Source of the DNA: Pterois miles
Lineage: Eukaryota > Chordata > Actinopteri > Perciformes > Scorpaenidae
Direction: 5' to 3'
Assembly (NCBI GenBank): GCA_947000775.1
Contig: CAMQGK010000318.1
Coordinates: 2,727,501 to 2,791,500, forward strand
DNA: 64,000 bases
Position 1 is the stretch's first letter. The number at the start of each line of letters is the position of its first letter. The notes beneath the pieces are model-generated. The model did not search any database. It was not told where the DNA came from and worked only from the letters and a program-made list of their open reading frames with translations. Positions 10,179 to 20,815 of this stretch are shown here, piece by piece. The translations under genes and the position numbers were made by a program.

Positions 10179-10744
10179 CTTTCTAGATTTTGGGGTTTTC
10201 TGTTACATTTCTTGTCTCATTCGTTTAGAGTTTCCTGTTTTATTTTTGATATATTCACCATGTGTGTCATGTTTTACTTGTTTTATTTCCTGCCTTTTTG
10301 TTTTTCCACCTTAGTGATCATCTGCCGCGCCCTGATTTGTTTCGGCTGTGTCTAATCGTGCTATTGAGTCTGTATGTTTCCCCTGTTTCATTGTCAATTC
10401 ATCATCCCTCAATCTGTGTAGTGTTTCACCTTTTTGAAAAGCTTTTCCTGTGTTTAGATTTTCAAGTATATTTTTGCTGTTACCTGTCTACCAGACCAGC
10501 TGCATTTTTATATAGTACATTTTCTGTTATCAAATCATGGCACTCCACGTGTTGTCTCCTCACCCTAAACGTCACTTGATTCCAATTTTATTGTATAAAA
10601 CCGTTTTTGAAATTGTGAGAGGCCAGTTGTTGTGAGAGTAGGGCGATTGGAGTGTGTATGTAAGTGGGAAGCGAGTGGTGAAGCAAGAGAGAGAGAGAGC
10701 AGCAGTGACAAGAGCGAGTAGCGTTATACTCCAGCCCAAGAGGA
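10179..10744. other. Unique sequence with GA microsatellite
   Basis: T-rich sequence (10180-10560) whose open frames encode only low-complexity Phe/Leu/Cys-rich peptides, followed by a GA array at 10686-10699. No gene supported. Confidence 0.45.
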
Positions 10745-10940
10745 AAAGTTAATGGTGTTTGGGCTACTGTAGAAACATGGAAGTGTAGAGAAGGGGCCTG
10801 CTCACTATGTAGACATAAACAGCTCATACTAAGGTAAAATAACACAATATGTTAAGGTGACTGACACTAAAGAAAACTCTTATGAATTTGTTTCCCTTTC
10901 TGCTAATAGATCCCCTATTTGTTACACACTGGTCCTTTAA
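10745..10940 (+). mobile_element. TTAA-type MITE, right half (family M1)
   Basis: Carries gggctactgtagaaacatgg, ctatgtagacataaac and ctgctaatagatccc, and ends at the family's right terminus acacactggtcctttaa. The left half is missing. Confidence 0.8.
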
Positions 10941-11619
10941 ATGTCATGTGTTCCTCAGTGTGTTTTGGTGTGTGGCTTTGGAAGCCATGTTTGATTAAAT
11001 CCTTAAATACTCTTGTACTCCCAGGCCTTTCCTCTGATGAAGACTGTGTAACATTTTAGTTGAATGATGAAAGTTATTTCATTTACCATTCACAGAGTGT
11101 TGTAGTTTTTTTCCCTCTGTGAGTTAATTGGTGCCTGTGCTTAGTTTTTCTGGCTTTTAAAGAGACATCATTGGCCAAGCGGATGGAAAATAACCATGAA
11201 ATGCATTAAAAGCTGTCCTCAGAACTCAGGCCAGTGTGTGTATTGATGCATATGTATTTAAGCATGCATATGTACATAACATCTGCCCATTATTATTAGG
11301 CTTGTGCCCACCCCCCACCGCATAGCGTCACAGTGTGTGATTCCCCGGCACGGAGAGAGAGAGATTGAAGTCAAATAGAACATCATGATGAGAGTATTCT
11401 TCAGCTCCGCTTTTGATCTTTCTGTCTCATATGACAGAAAAACACTATTCTCAGACAAGTCTCCTTTTTTTGATCTCAAAAGGCATAATAATAAAAGTCT
11501 TGGCTATGTGCCTCTGAGATAAGATAGCCATCAGACCTTGTGAAGATGAAAAATATCAGAGATAATTAGAGCGAGGGTGGAAAAAAAGATAATTAAATTG
11601 AATGCTGGGAATGTTAATT
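10941..11619. other. Nothing recognisable
   Basis: Unique non-coding sequence. A short gagagagaga patch lies near 11357. No supported gene. Confidence 0.45.
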
Positions 11620-11751
11620 GGGGGGGGAGTAGTAGTTGAGGGGAGTTGGTTGGGGAAGGGGGGGGTAAGGTAAAGGAAAAGGAAAAAAATGGGGGGAAAG
11701 GGGGGAGGGGGGGGGGAATTTGGGGGGGAAAGAAAAGGGGGGGGGTGGGGG
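11620..11751. repeat. G-homopolymer tract
   Basis: About 130 bp composed almost wholly of G runs of 4-10 bases separated by short A/T patches. Many potential G-quadruplexes result. The texture matches 24624-24823 and could be a sequencing or gap-filling artefact. The proline-rich minus-strand frame is a consequence of it. Confidence 0.9.
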
Positions 11752-12738
11752 AATTAAAATTTTTAATCTGGTGTGTTTAGGTCTATGTATGATGAGTTTA
11801 AGGGAAAGATAGGGAGGGTTTTGTGCGGGCTTCATTTAATAAGCAGATTCATTAACCACAGTGCTGTATCAGTATTGCGTTTGTGTTTGATTAATAATGA
11901 GCAGGACCCATTTAATAAGAATAAAACATTCATCATAAACACACATAAATCAAGTAATGATATTTCTTTGGCAAACAGTACAATTGGATCTCGCTAAACT
12001 GCATTCAGTGGTATCCTGCATGTTAATTGAAATGCCTTATAGAAGCTTTCAGAATGTGTTCAAGTTAATCATTTAGTTTGATTCACAATTAGTCTAATCT
12101 CTGTCTGTGGGAAATGGAAAGTCCAGTCCAAAGAGTGTATCAATTGCGCCTGACGACTGGGTCTGAGTCACCTTTTATGCTTGTGATTGGTTGTTAGGTT
12201 CCATTGCAGAGGGGATATCAGGAGGCCACACAAAGCACCAGCTCATTAATCTTCCATGAAACTGCAAGGAAATTGAGTTCAGAATCAGGACCAAAATCCC
12301 TAAAAAATGGCAATAGGCTTGCTACGAATCCTAAATGGCAAGCAGCAGCCGAACAAAGCGTGGCAGAGCTGTTGTTAACGCGGAGCTCATAAGACCATGT
12401 CCCTCGCTGCTTCGTTTAAGGACTGATAATTATCTGATATTTATGGTGCCTTAAACTGAACGATATTATTTCTGCTCTTTCTTGTTTCTGACACAGTGGA
12501 TCTAAAAGCCTCACTCAGACCCTTAATCACACTTAGTGCTTCAGAGAAATTGTTTTCAAGTGGCAACTCAATCATTTCAGATGAGAGAAACTGTGACTAT
12601 CATTACGTTTCTGAACCGACTGCAGCTGCTGGGCTTAATTCTGCAGTTATTAGCCATTGTTGAGTCAACAAGATATTTTTGTCCAAGTTTTAGCTCTTTG
12701 ATGTATTGGAAACATTTAATAATTACATGAAAAATGTA
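11752..12738. other. Unique AT-rich DNA, possibly regulatory
   Basis: No gene. The segments at about 11830-11990 and 12230-12420 have many ATTA/TAAT cores (gattaataatgag, ctcattaatcttcc) and no repeat match in the window. These are candidates for conservation testing only. Confidence 0.3.
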
Positions 12739-13289
12739 TTAAAAGGTACAGGTAGTAGGATTTGGCAGCATCTAGTGGTGTGGTTGCAGATTGCGATCAA
12801 CTCAGTATCCCACCGCTCACTCCTCCCTTTCCAAGACAGTAACTAACGTGAGCCAGCAAGTGCAAAACCATCCAAAGGCCATCCTTATCATCATAACACT
12901 ACTTTAGGAGCAACAGATGTCAGACGTCGGATGGCAGCACCATAGTTTTGCACCCTGTGGCTCGTGCTGAAATCAGTTTCCCATGTGGCCTTCAAGTGAC
13001 GTAAAATACGAAGGTCTCTCTCTAGAGACAGTGTTTGGTTTGTTCATTCTGGGCTACGGTACAAACATGGCGGAGCAACATGGCGGACTCTGAGAAGAGG
13101 ACCTGCTCCCTATGTAGATGTAAAGAGCTCAGTCTAAGCTAAAAAAAACACAACAATTTGGTGATTATACATTTGATTATAGTTTTTTTGTTGTTGTTGT
13201 GATTACACACAAATGAAAACATAATTATGAATATCACACTCTAGTTCTGCTAATAGAGTTCCCAAAATGTTACACACTGTTCCTCTAAA
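12739..13289 (+). mobile_element. TTAA-type MITE, near full-length copy (family M1)
   Basis: Left end attaaaaggtacaggtag and right end acacactgttcctctaa are degraded versions of an inverted terminal repeat of the form ttaaaggNccagtgtgt. Internal words (gcatctagtggtgtgg, ttcattctgggctac, ctatgtagatgtaaag, ctgctaatagag) occur in the same order in five other copies in the window. At about 550 bp it is the longest copy, and a T/TTG-rich patch at 13181-13201 may be a later expansion. Non-coding and non-autonomous. Confidence 0.8.
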
Positions 13290-13654
13290 ACTGAATTCAT
13301 TTATTTTATTATTTTTTTTCAACCATTTCAGGGCAGCAAAACAAGCTGAAAACACATATTGTCCTAAAGTTGTTAACATGTGAGCAGACATTTACAGATC
13401 AAACTGACACAGAGCAAGGCCATTTGACAAAAGTCAGATATTTACTCCCCCCTCCTCTGCCTTCAAATATTGTTCACCACACAGTCACTAACTTTGTCTG
13501 TCGTTTGGTGTGAGGGAGGAACGTTTATAGTTGGTTTTCCTACTGCAGCTGGAATCTAGCTTCATAAAAGTGGTGATTGTAAACCAATACTCTAAAGATG
13601 GCCATGAAACCAAAATACTGAGCTAAAAGATGATAGACATGGTCAAGGTAATCT

Positions 13655-14495
13655 GCTGAAGTTCAAACCAAACATCGGAGCTGGGAAGAAAGGTGAGTGT
13701 TTCAGAAACTGCTGATCTACTGAGATTTTCACAGACAACAATCTCAAGAGTTTACAGAGAATGGTCTGAAAAAGAGAAAATATCCAGTAAGAAGCAGTTT
13801 TCTGGACCAAAATGCCTTGTCGATCTCAGATGTCAGAGGAGAATGGCCAGACTGCTTTTAGCTGATAGAAAGGCAACAGCAACTCAAATAACCACAGGCT
13901 ATAATGAGTTATAGAGAAGAGCATCTCTGAACACACAAACACTTCTGTCAGCTAACAACAGGAAACAGAGGCTACAATTGGCACAGCTCGCCAAAATTGG
14001 ACAATAGAAGATTGGAAAAATGTTTCCTGGTCTGATGGGGCTTGATTTCTGCTGCGACATTCAGATGGCAAGGTCAGAATTTGGCATAAGCAACATGAAT
14101 CTATCCTGCCTTTTATCAAGGCTGCTGCTGGTGGTGTAATGGTATGGGGGGATATTTTCTTGGCCAGTTTTGGGCCCCTTTTGTACCAACAGTGCTTCAT
14201 TTAAATGCTACAGTTTATGGCACCCATCTTCTAATGGCTACTTCCAGCAGGATAACACTCCATGTTACAAAGCTCAAATCTTTTCAAAATGGTTTCTTGT
14301 ACATGACAATGTACTTTAATGGCCTCCACAGTCACCAGATCTCAATTCAATAAGGCACCTTCAGGATGTGGTGGAACGGGAGATTCATCGTGGATGTGCA
14401 GCCGACAAATCTGCAGCAACTGCGTGATGCTATCACGTCGATACGAAAAAAATAAAGATATATTGTTTTTGAAAAGAAAAAGTGGTCCAACCATT
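13655..14495 (+). pseudogene. Tc1-like transposase relic
   Basis: Tc1/mariner-superfamily transposases are nuclear DDE enzymes that cut and paste their own element at TA sites. Here a helix-turn-helix piece (13693-13914; motif TISRVYREW, then SEKEK) ends at a stop. The catalytic part follows in shifted frames: WSD at about 14028-14036, where Gly follows the first Asp; YFQQDNTPC with the second catalytic Asp at 14251-14253; and PQSPDLNSI at about 14326-14352. The codon expected to give the third catalytic acid (Glu) is AGG (Arg) at 14353-14355. There is an in-frame stop at 14317-14319, and the frame changes between the first and second Asp. The family's usual product is about 340 residues. The terminal repeats are not recognisable. 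A dead, old copy. Confidence 0.92.
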
Positions 14496-15399
14496 TTCCA
14501 AAAGTTCGAACTTTGGTAAGTGCAAGAATAGAAAAATATCTTTTATAAAAGGTTTGTGTTAATTCTATGCTGCATGTAATGAATTTGATTATAAACAGCA
14601 CTTTAAAAGGGTTATTCAAAGCCCACTCGAGAAGAGTAAACATCCACTTTGACAGGCAGCTGTTTTCACTCGTATCTCTCACTACACTTCACTGGACTCT
14701 TCAAAGCACTTCTTAAACGAAGAATGATACAGAGATGCCTGTGGCGAGCAGAGAGCATCTTTTACTGCATACAAACTAGCCGGCACCAGCACACTGTATC
14801 TGACGACCGGTGCCTGCTTCACTTCAGAATAAGCTTACTTAAAGACATGGCAAGGAGCCTCACCCTAATCTACTCCTCACAATGCAGCATTCATGGCAAG
14901 TCAACAGTCTGATGTTTTATGCATTTGGAATAGATGGAGTGAGTCAAAACACTTATAAGTTGTCACTGGTCTTGTGTGGAATTTAATCTGTTTTCCACTG
15001 ACTCACTAACACCATGGAAATGAATAAACAGCTGCTGGTGTGAAGTGTTGGTTCAAGCACACATGCATGCATGGCCAATCCCAGAATCCCCCATAAACAC
15101 ACATTACACCCATTTTACAAGCATAAAGTAGCCCTGCATGGTCACACAGCGATCACAATTTAACTATTAGTTATAAAAATATATATTTTATTATTGTAAT
15201 ACAGGGATTTTCCTCTGTTAACAGTTTGTCTTGCAATTTGCAAATCACATTTGTATTTTAATGCGTCAGCATTAAACACAATCCCCTGATTTTTTTAAAG
15301 CAGCTATATAATATTTTCATGTTAATTGTGGATCACACAACTACTTGGATGTGAAAGGAGGAGCCACAGAAAATTATTATTATAACACAGGTCATCTCT
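14496..15399. other. Nothing recognisable
   Basis: Unique sequence. The open frames near 14649-14912 show no family likeness. An AT-rich patch lies at 15170-15200. Confidence 0.4.
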
Positions 15400-15715
15400 G
15401 GGGCTGGTGCAGTGGTTAGCAGCAAGAGGGTCGCAGGTTCGAATCCAGCTTTAGGTCCCAATGTGGAGTTTGCATATTCTACCCGTGTTAGTGTGGGTTT
15501 TCTCCGGGTGCTCCAGCTTCCACCCACAGTCCAAAGACTTCCTAAATTGCCCGTAGATGTGAATGTGAGCGTAAATGGTTGTCTGTCTCTATGTGCCCTG
15601 CGATGGACTGGCAACCTGTCCAGGGTGAACCCCGCCTTCACCCAGTGCCGGCTGGGATCGGCTCCAGCCCATCCGCCACCCCAAATGGGATAAGCGGTTG
15701 AAGATGGATGGATGG
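15400..15715 (+). mobile_element. tRNA-derived SINE-like element, near full length
   Basis: The head has an A-box-like ggtgcagtggttagc and a B-box caggttcgaatcc, the two internal RNA polymerase III promoter blocks of tRNA-derived SINEs, with the spacer between them shortened. Then come the central words gggttttctccgggtgctcc and cacagtccaaagac, and the 3' end gtccagggtgaaccccgcc, gggataagcggttg and a (GATG)n tail. The layout matches the minus-strand copy at 42156-42510. No clear target duplication is seen. It is not a tRNA gene: no cloverleaf can be completed. Confidence 0.88.
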
Positions 15716-15942
15716 CGTTCGTCTCAGCTCTGCGGAGCTTTATGGCATTTATTTGATTTACCGGCCAGTGTCTTTAATGTTTTCTTTCACTGTCACCGCT
15801 CTCATCAACCTTATTTCTAGCAGCAGGCAAAAATAAAAAAAAAGCTCTAAAAACACACTCTACGCTACCTATCCGGCACCAAACAACTAGCTGATGAACA
15901 TAGCTGAAAGATGTTATTAAAAATTCCCTCAGATGTATGTCA

Positions 15943-16063
15943 GCCCTGCGATGGACTGGTGACCTGTCCAGGGTGAACCCCGCCTTCACACAGTGCCAGC
16001 TGGGATGGGCTTCAGCCCCCCTGCGACCCCAAACGGGATAATCATCTGTGGATGGATGGATGG
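15943..16063 (+). mobile_element. 5'-truncated SINE copy
   Basis: Only the last 120 bp of the 15400-15715 family: ccctgcgatggactgg, gtccagggtgaaccccgcc, aaacgggataat and a (GGAT)n tail. Same orientation as, and 227 bp from, the longer copy. No clear target duplication. Confidence 0.85.
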
Positions 16064-16904
16064 TTATTGCAGACTAAAACAGAGCCAAAAGGATCGTGAA
16101 TCACAACATCAAATGAATGCAAATGTTTCTCCGTATCTGTCGGCAGTGTAAGAGACAACTGAAAAGGTGATACATACGGTATATTTGCATAACATGCCAG
16201 TGTTGAACTTGTTTTCCTCTGTCCCCAAGTGGCTAATTCTATATTACTATTGTTATTGTCACATCCAGTAACTCTGTCTCAGCCCCTAGGCCACTGGTTC
16301 CTACTGAGGATGAAAGTCTTTTAAAACAGGTCAAAAATATACTTTTGTTCTTTTAAAAAAGGCATAATTTTCATAAAACAGCTGGGCACTGATGTCTTCA
16401 GCACACTTTTCTAACACATTTTCAGCCTGTGTGCTAATTAGTATTCACAGCAGCAAGATGGTGTATACAGGATAAATTCAAAATGAATGAACTGTGAGTT
16501 GTAATGAAGGAACATGTCAGCCAGTGCAACGGTTGAGCAACAATGGAGCTGTATATGGCACAGAGGAAAAAGCTACATCAGGCTTTGGCTGCATTGACAG
16601 CACTTGTAAGTTATCAGTTGATTGTTGCTTTTGGCCATTTCATGGGATTTGTTGATAAGAAAAATACAGAATATCACCAGATTCAAATTCACAACTGGTT
16701 TTCAAACAACACTACGTTTTGCTGCATACAGGGGGACAACAATGTTTGGGAAGTCACTTACTTCAGCTTTAAAACATACATGTTTGAAATAAGTAATGCA
16801 AGCAAATATAGAAAATTGGGCTGCAATAATAACACTTAAAGACATATTCATTTTAACACCACTTATTTCTTTAATGCAAGTTGTGATTTTTAGGTTGTAG
16901 CAGA
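16064..16904. other. Unique sequence with one unexplained open frame
   Basis: The 98-codon frame at 16543-16839 starts ATGGAGCTGTATATGGC and contains a good donor-like cttgtaagt at about 16605. It has no recognised family and no upstream exon signal. No gene is claimed. Confidence 0.3.
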
Positions 16905-17470
16905 CTACTGGTACCATATGACACTAGAATACATAATGAATCCACTGGTACCAACCATTTCATACTAGCTTGTCGCAATGGAGGCTAAATAATGCTACAA
17001 CCTTAAATTGAAATGTTGGCCAGGACAAACTGGCATGGTCATTTTCAAAGGGGCCCCTTGACCTCTGACCTCAAGATATGTGAATGTAAATGTGTTCTCT
17101 GGGTACCCACAAGTCTCCCCTTTATAGACATGCGCACTTTATCATAATCACATGCAGTGTGGAGCAAGTCATAGTCAAGTCATCACACTGACACACTACA
17201 GTCTGCAGTTTGCCATGTTACAATGTTTGAGCATATTTTTATGCTAAATGCAGTACCTGGACAATATTTGTCATTGTTTTGTGTTGTTAATTGATTTTGA
17301 ATAATAAAAATTAACATACATTTGCGTTAAGCAGCATATGTACCCACTCAGTGATGATAAGAAGATTAAATACTTGACAAATCTCCCTTTAAGGTACATA
17401 TTGAACAGATAAAAATGTGTGATTAATTTGCGATTGATTACACAATGAAATATTTTAATCAATTAATAAT
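16905..17470 (-). repeat. Dispersed repeat, family C, inverted copy
   Basis: The reverse complement contains attgtgtaatcaatcgc, aagtatttaat and aaaacaatgacaaatattg in the same order as 9566-10178. The two copies form an imperfect inverted pair about 6.7 kb apart. Non-coding. Confidence 0.75.
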
Positions 17471-18812
17471 ATCATCTAATAGAAACAGTAGGAAATAAAT
17501 AATATTTCTCAAAATATGCGTAAATTATGTCCAACAAAACAGAGGAACAGAGAAACCCAGAGAGGCTTTGGTAGTTTTGGGGCCCCTGGTGGCTTCGGGT
17601 TTGCTTATGCCTCAGGCTGTCTATGCCTGCAAGCTGACACATTTACATCCATTCAGTCTCATACACATATGCATACATTTTTACCCAACAGTCCCAAAGC
17701 AGAGTGAAATGTAATTGTATGAGGTAATACCCATGATATAAACAAAGACTCTTATGAAAACCATACTGTGACCTCAATCACTGGAGTGGATCAAAAACAC
17801 TTGTCGGCCAAGCGTTTTCAATTCCAGGCACATCTGTTTACATATCATATGATGTTTGGATTATATTGCAGACAAATCCCAATGGAAAACTGCTGTAAAC
17901 TGTTCTCATAAATGTCTGTTTACTGTTGCATTAGTATTATATAATCCTGTTGCTGCTTAGTTTCCATTGTGAGAAATAAGGAAACTGTTATTAGGCTCCA
18001 GTGACATCTATATTTCATTTCCTTCCTTTGCTCCACTCTTTGAGAATAGCCTCCTCATGGTCCAAACATACCAGCCTTTACAAGCTTCCTGGTATTCGGA
18101 CCGTGCCCTGATGGAGAAGTAGTATCATCCTTTTCCATGTCCACATCGTTTCTTACACAGCAGGGATTTGTTTCATTTATGTAACAATGAAAGCAGCTGG
18201 CAGAGTGCCCACATGTTGCTAAATGGAACACCGACACCAAGAAGCAAGGTGCTTTTTTAAACAGAGATGGAGAGAGACACCAGAGAGCGCTTGTGGGGAA
18301 GAATGAAAGAATTGGATGGCAGAATAGAAAAGTAATCAATGCCGCTTTGTGTTGCGCACAACTTTTACCCAATAGCTCTTCCGCTCTAGAGGCGTTTGTG
18401 AAGTAAATACATGAATCAAGTTTAACTATAGCAAGGCAGAGGTACAGAATACAGTAGCAGTGCTCAAGTGAGAGACAATCGATCAACCAAAGACACAAGT
18501 GCTTTGCTCAACGCCAAACCTTGCAGCTGTATGAAACATTATATGCCTTGGGCTCCATGCAAAATAAACACCACACCCACACATGCAAATGCTGTCTCTC
18601 TCATTTATACTTATGTGTTTCAGCAACATCTGCACTCATTTAAATGTCCAGGTGCTTTAGGACTATCATTCTCTGCAGATGGTGCAAAAACCGATCTCAT
18701 ACTGTGTATTAGTGAGTGTGGGAAAGCGCTGGCCTCTGCAGAAACGCACCTGTTGTTGAACTAAGTCAAAGTTACACCCATTGTCTGGTATCCAGAAAGG
18801 GAAGATTATCCT
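17471..18812. other. Nothing recognisable
   Basis: Unique sequence including a 147-codon minus-strand open frame (18055-18498) with no family likeness and a Cys/Phe/Leu-rich composition typical of chance frames. Confidence 0.4.
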
Positions 18813-19376
18813 TAAGGGGACATATCATGCTCATTTTCAAGTTGATACTTGTAACTGGAGAACATGTTCACATGCTTTAAAGGTCTTATGTAGATGATTA
18901 TTTATATAGATTTTTTTTTTTCAAATAATCCACAGAGCTTTTAGAAAGGTAGAGAGAAAATACATTTCGGTAGCTTTAAATGAATTTTTTGTTTATCTCT
19001 GAGGAAAATATCTGATGTTTGGGTTTCATTTCTAACAAGGCTTGTGAGCAAATAGCAAAACAACACTGGCATCATGTCGTGTCTCTGGGTCGTCAGTCAC
19101 AAAAAAAAAAAAAAAAAGGATAAATGGCTGAGATTTACAGTAAGTGCCTGGCAATAACTTGTTGTGAAGTGAATGCAAAGGAACAGGGGAGGGAGAATGC
19201 AACATCTAGCGGCTGAATGTTATCAATAGCACCTTTAATGTTTAAAAGAACATGTTGTTTTCTCACACTGGCTGTCTGAATATACCTGTATTCACCCTTC
19301 ATCTACAAGTTTCTGTTTTAACGCCTGTCTCTTTAAGAACCCTCCCGAAAAAGCCCCGTCTGCTCTGATTGGTTTG

Positions 19377-19378
<2 letters not shown>
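18813..19378 (-). mobile_element. MITE family M2 copy split by a second MITE
   Basis: The left part (18813-18880: ttaaggggacatatcatgc, acatgctttaa) and the right part (19235-19378: taatgtttaaaag onward) match the minus-strand right end of the element at 20179-20629 as one continuous sequence. A second element with a duplicated TTAA separates them. The far end runs into an (AT)n array. Confidence 0.75.
18877..19238. mobile_element. TTAA-flanked MITE inserted in M2
   Basis: About 360 bp bounded by TTAA at 18877-18880 and 19235-19238. Its ends, ttaaaggtcttat and the inverse of atagcacctttaa, form short inverted repeats. Removing it with one TTAA restores acatgctttaatgttt, the sequence found inverted at 20541-20560 and 24967-24984. 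TTAA duplication is characteristic of piggyBac-type transposition, though other TA-targeting families cannot be excluded. It holds a 17-bp poly-A tract (19101-19117). Confidence 0.8.

Positions 19379-19379
<1 letters not shown>

Positions 19380-19437
<58 letters not shown>
19380..19437. repeat. (AT)29 microsatellite
   Basis: Perfect AT array of 58 bp, able to fold as a long hairpin or cruciform. The Tyr-Ile open frame across it is not a gene. Confidence 0.97.
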
Positions 19438-19439
<2 letters not shown>

Positions 19440-20178
19440 TGTACCTTGACAAAAGTAGTTCTCAATCTGTGGGTGTTATATATTCTAATGAGCCTGCATG
19501 TGGCAAAGGAAACAGAGCTAAATCTGAAATGGCTTTTTGAATCACAAAAAAATTTAAAAAACTGGGTTGTCTTATTTCACAGCTTGTGGGTTGGTAGGCA
19601 CTCCAGATACCAACATTTACTATTTGTCCACAAGCCTGAAAAAGTGAGTTTTTCATGAATTCCATTTAAATCTGCATTCAAGTTGTTTAAAAGGAAAACC
19701 GCACTTGTCTCATCCCATTCTGCCAACTTGTGTTGACGTACAATCACTCTATTTGCCTGAATTATTTCAAGCATCACTGTCAGATATTTACGCTGACTGC
19801 ACAGGAAATGCACAGGAATGGAGCCATAAGAGCACTATACAGACACAGCAGGACTGAACCAACTTAAATAGTTTAGCCTCTCTCATCCTTTCCTTTTTTT
19901 ACTGTCCCGAGACATAAATCAACCCAAGGCTGGCTGTTTTAGTAAACATGTACTTTTACTGATATCATGGTATATTTCTGTCCACACAATGTAAACAGTG
20001 GTCGCTGGCGTTTGAGACTGCCAATGTGCAAAGTTGTTGAAAAGAACATTTGAAATGTCAAAAAAAAAGATATAGCACTGAATAAATTACATTTTCAGTG
20101 AGTAAAACTGCATCTTTATGATAGTCCACCACATGTACAGTACATTTAGAAAGACTGGTGTTCAAGGTTTCACTTTGC
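19438..20178. other. Nothing recognisable
   Basis: Unique sequence between the AT array and the next MITE. Short open frames only. Confidence 0.4.
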
Positions 20179-20629
20179 TTAAAGGGTACCTATTATGCTT
20201 GTTGCTTTTAGTGTGTGTTTTAGTTTATTTGTGCATGTAAAAGGTCTGCAAAGTTACAAAGCCCAAAGTCCACACCACAGAGAGTTACCCTCCCCCATAG
20301 AAATACTGCTCCTGAGACGCCTTGATTGTAGTCCTGCCTTTTCTTCCGTAACACATTTTCAAACAAAGCTAGTTAAAGCGGAGTTGGAGCAGAGTCTGAA
20401 GAGTTTGGTTCGGCTGACCAATCACAGCAGAGTGCCAGCTGTCCAATCAGAGCAGACTGGGCTTTTAGGGGAGGGGCTCAAACGGAGGAGGGTGAAAAGA
20501 GGTGCTTCAGCACAGCCGGTTTGAGAAAAGTAAAGCCTTTTTTGAACATTAAAGCATGTAAACATATTCTAGTGGAAACCCCAAAATAAAAGTATGCCCC
20601 TGAAAATAAACATAATAGGCCCCCTTTAA
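20179..20629 (+). mobile_element. MITE family M2, complete copy
   Basis: Inverted termini ttaaagggtacctattatg (left) and, on the minus strand, ttaaagggggcctattatg (right) match at 17 of 19 bases over a 451-bp element flanked by TTAA. Internal words ctgctcctgagacgcctt, gtttggttcggctgacc and tgaacattaaagcatg recur in the copy at 24355-25052. The 109-codon open frame inside shows no domain. Non-autonomous and non-coding. Confidence 0.88.
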
Positions 20630-20630
20630 C

Positions 20631-20815
20631 AAAAAAAAAAAAAAAAAAAAAGGTCGTTCTGGAACGACTAGCAGAATGATTACAGTGCATGCAGCCAGGT
20701 TCAAGTCCAGCCTTAAGACGTTTGTTACATGTCATGCCCCTCTGTCTCTACCTACCTACACCTGCATAATAAAAGCAAAAAATGCCAAAATAATCATCCT
20801 TTAAAAAATATATAT
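20631..20815 (+). mobile_element. Degenerate tRNA-derived SINE beside a poly-A tract
   Basis: A 21-bp poly-A (20631-20651) abuts gtcgttctggaacgac, a perfect 7-bp hairpin, then ctagcagaatgatta and a B-box-like aggttcaagtcc. The 3' part has gttacatgtcatgcccctc and ataataaaagcaaaaaatg. The order resembles a second teleost SINE family recalled from general knowledge. There is no second copy in the window. Confidence 0.5.

Noticed and set aside
15400..15440. tRNA gene
   Set aside because: A- and B-box words are present but the spacing is too short for a cloverleaf, and the sequence continues into SINE domains.
16543..16839. 98-codon open frame with a donor-like cttgtaagt
   Set aside because: No recognised protein and no matching upstream or downstream exon. 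The donor sits inside the frame. Not enough to call a gene.
18055..18498. 147-codon minus-strand open frame
   Set aside because: No family likeness, Cys/Phe/Leu-rich chance composition, and no splice or promoter context.
20195..20524. 109-codon open frame
   Set aside because: It lies inside a non-autonomous MITE; the sister copy at 24355 does not keep it.
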